Positions 20,476 through 21,739 of a stretch of 21,739 nucleotides of DNA are shown one piece after another. The position numbers and the translations under genes were made by a program. Under the pieces are notes generated by a model. It saw nothing but the letters and a program-made list of their open reading frames with translations, was not told the origin of the DNA and searched no databases. The DNA is taken from the NCBI GenBank assembly GCA_000349905.1, contig KB722743.1, positions 228,110 to 249,848 on the forward strand. The letters run 5' to 3'. Each line of letters opens with the position of its first letter. Position 1 is the first letter of the stretch. The stretch comes from Volvariella volvacea V23 (Eukaryota; Basidiomycota; Agaricomycetes; Agaricales; Pluteaceae).

Positions 20476-21357
20476 ATGGCGCAAGCTCCAGGAGCAAAAG
20501 AGCTAAGGCTAGCAGCCCCGAAACCATTCACAGGAGACTTCAACCAAGCAGAAGCATTCATACTGGCATGCGAATTATACTTGACCGCTAATGAAGAAAC
20601 CTATGACACGGAAGGAAAGAGAATCGCGTGGATTCTGTCACATATGCAAGGAGGAGCCGCAGAATCATGGAAAAACAATTTCATCAGGTCGCACATGAAC
20701 GCGCAACAACAGCTCACATTAGGAACAAAGGACGACTTGTGGACGGCCTTCAGGGCAGCATTCATTCCCGAAGATTTCGTCATCAACCTACGAAGGAAAT
20801 TAGAAGCTCTACGGATGAAACCTTGGCAGTTAACGGAGTACATCAATGAATTCCGTATGATTCTCCTCAGGATAGGAAATATACCCGCCGCAACTCAAGT
20901 GGAACTATTTACCAGGGGACTCTGGCCCATGCTAGGAGTCAAATTCGCACAAAGAAACACATTAGCCACATTAGACGAGGCCATTACTGCGGCAAGACAA
21001 GACTTTGCAGGACTAGAACGGGCTAGAGCATACTTTAGTAGCGGAAGAATACCATCAGACCTATCTAACCCTATCGGAAACCATACCACACCCAGCGACC
21101 CAAACGCCATGGATGTGGATGCTATATCCACAGGAAGACCCCAACGCAAAAAGGGGGAATGTTACAAATGCGGAAAGTACGGTCATTTTGCACGGGAATG
21201 TAGAAGCAAACCAAGAACAAACTTCAATCGACAAGAAGGAGGAACCAATAAGAGCAATCAACCATGGAACCAGAGAATCAAAGCTATCCTCGACGAAGGA
21301 ACGGAAGAGGAAAGAGCTACGTTCATAAATCAAATCCTAGAAAAAACGGATTTTTAA
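20476..21357 (+). CDS. gag: Retrotransposon Gag polyprotein
   Basis: Capsid and nucleocapsid protein that packages element RNA into virus-like particles. From the first in-frame ATG it has 293 residues. The N-terminal half has the retrotransposon gag pattern (KPFTGD, then WILSHMQGGAAESW, YINEFR and ELFTRGL). Near the C-terminus a CCHC zinc knuckle, CYKCGKYGHFAREC, is encoded at 21160-21201, followed by a basic, Asn/Gln-rich tail. The gag frame is also open for about 158 codons upstream, from about 20001, but holds no ATG, so either the ATG at 20476 is used or there is a non-AUG start further up (CTG at 20014 is one candidate). The stop TAA at 21355 lies five bases before the pol ATG in a different frame. 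Confidence 0.9.
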   Translation: MAQAPGAKELRLAAPKPFTGDFNQAEAFILACELYLTANEETYDTEGKRIAWILSHMQGGAAESWKNNFIRSHMNAQQQLTLGTKDDLWTAFRAAFIPEDFVINLRRKLEALRMKPWQLTEYINEFRMILLRIGNIPAATQVELFTRGLWPMLGVKFAQRNTLATLDEAITAARQDFAGLERARAYFSSGRIPSDLSNPIGNHTTPSDPNAMDVDAISTGRPQRKKGECYKCGKYGHFARECRSKPRTNFNRQEGGTNKSNQPWNQRIKAILDEGTEEERATFINQILEKTDF

Positions 21358-21362
21358 CAAGG

Positions 21363-21739
21363 ATGACTGAATCGATCCCAGCATCATCCCAGTACATAGC
21401 CCCTGTAATCACCACTACGTCAGATAAAGCAATACGAATTCCCATCTTATTGAAAGATAAACAGGGGCGAGAGATCGAAGCGCAGGCTCTAATCGACTCA
21501 GGAGCGACAGGGAACTTTATAAATTCAAGATTTTGTAACATACGAAATATCCAAACCAACAGGAACATCAACGAGATCAAAGTATATAACGCCGATGGGT
21601 CAGCCAACAAAACCGGAAGTATAGTAAAAGGAATAACAACACGAATATGTTCACCCGATGGAACCAATATAGGAATCACTAGATTATGGGAAACCGCCCT
21701 AGGAAAGGAAGAGGTTATCCTAGGATACCCATGGTTACA
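21363..21739 (+). CDS. pol: Retrotransposon Pol, protease part (truncated by window end)
   Basis: Open frame of 125 codons running off the window, shifted -1 relative to gag. It holds a retropepsin-type aspartic protease with the active site ALIDSGATGNFI (catalytic Asp at residue 45) and the later ILGYPWL, which follows the protease in fungal gypsy Pol proteins. Reverse transcriptase, RNase H and integrase should follow outside the window. Expression could be by restart at ATG 21363, five bases after the gag stop, or by -1 frameshifting, since the -1 frame is also open for at least 80 bases before the stop. No canonical in-phase slippery heptamer is seen. Confidence 0.88.
   Translation, partial: MTESIPASSQYIAPVITTTSDKAIRIPILLKDKQGREIEAQALIDSGATGNFINSRFCNIRNIQTNRNINEIKVYNADGSANKTGSIVKGITTRICSPDGTNIGITRLWETALGKEEVILGYPWL

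Larger units (their letters stand above)
19488..21739 (+). mobile_element. Ty3/gypsy LTR retrotransposon, 5' part
   Basis: The order is LTR, primer site, gag with zinc knuckle, then pol starting with an aspartic protease; the window ends before reverse transcriptase. The LTR begins TGTTACGAC and ends GTCGTAACA, a perfect 9-bp terminal inverted repeat with the standard TG...CA ends. Gag and protease frames carry no stops or obvious damage over the visible 1.2 kb, so the copy looks young. The five bases left of the LTR (CATAT, 19483-19487) would be the target-site duplication, but the right end lies outside. Assignment to Ty3/gypsy rests on the gag type and the GYPWL sequence after the protease, which is usual in fungal gypsy elements. 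Confidence 0.9.

Noticed and set aside
21341..21347. AAAAAAC as a -1 slippery heptamer for gag-pol
   Set aside because: The heptamer is out of phase with the gag codons (GAA AAA ACG), so the standard two-tRNA slip would not work there.

Overview
The window comes from the nuclear genome of a filamentous fungus, most likely a mushroom-forming basidiomycete (Agaricomycetes). Genes are split by many short introns, mostly 50-66 bp. The content fits too: a secreted many-exon laccase, NACHT-type STAND proteins, and a Ty3/gypsy LTR retrotransposon. I cannot narrow the genus. Gene models were built by hand by joining GT-AG segments and testing that reading phase is kept at each junction. For laccase, STT3, MATE and the MSP gene the summed exon length is an exact multiple of three.

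Layout. 1-1175: no firm gene. 1176-2584 (-): a nine-exon gene for a 314-residue protein with two tandem MSP (VAP/Scs2-like) domains and no membrane anchor. 2585-6180: gene-poor, nothing recognised. 6190-8677 (+): a laccase with TATA box, 15 exons and poly(A) signal, apparently intact (518 aa). 8678-9642: nothing recognised. 9643-11425 (-) and 11666-13510 (-): two tandem, compact NACHT NTPase genes. The upstream copy carries either a one-base frameshift or a 50-bp intron. 13707-16695 (-): STT3, the catalytic subunit of the ER oligosaccharyltransferase (12 exons, 791 aa). 16991-19079 (-): a MATE-family drug/H+ antiporter (8 exons, 521 aa) with a probable GC-AG intron. 19488-21739 (+): the 5' part of a Ty3/gypsy LTR retrotransposon, cut by the window end, with 5' LTR, primer site, gag with zinc knuckle, and the start of pol with the aspartic protease.

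How the parts relate. STT3 and MATE are ordinary housekeeping and transport genes in one orientation and need not be functionally linked. The two NACHT genes look like a tandem duplication of a self/non-self recognition type of gene, both without a C-terminal repeat sensor. The retrotransposon lies about 410 bp upstream of the MATE start codon, in divergent orientation.

Most notable observations: (1) the LTR element has a 10-nt perfect complement between its predicted transcript 5' end and the site 2 nt beyond the LTR, the arrangement of Tf1-type self-priming; (2) an anchorless double-MSP protein; (3) the two short NACHT proteins that share a DTLKK tail motif; (4) a 721-nt ATG-free leader in front of gag.
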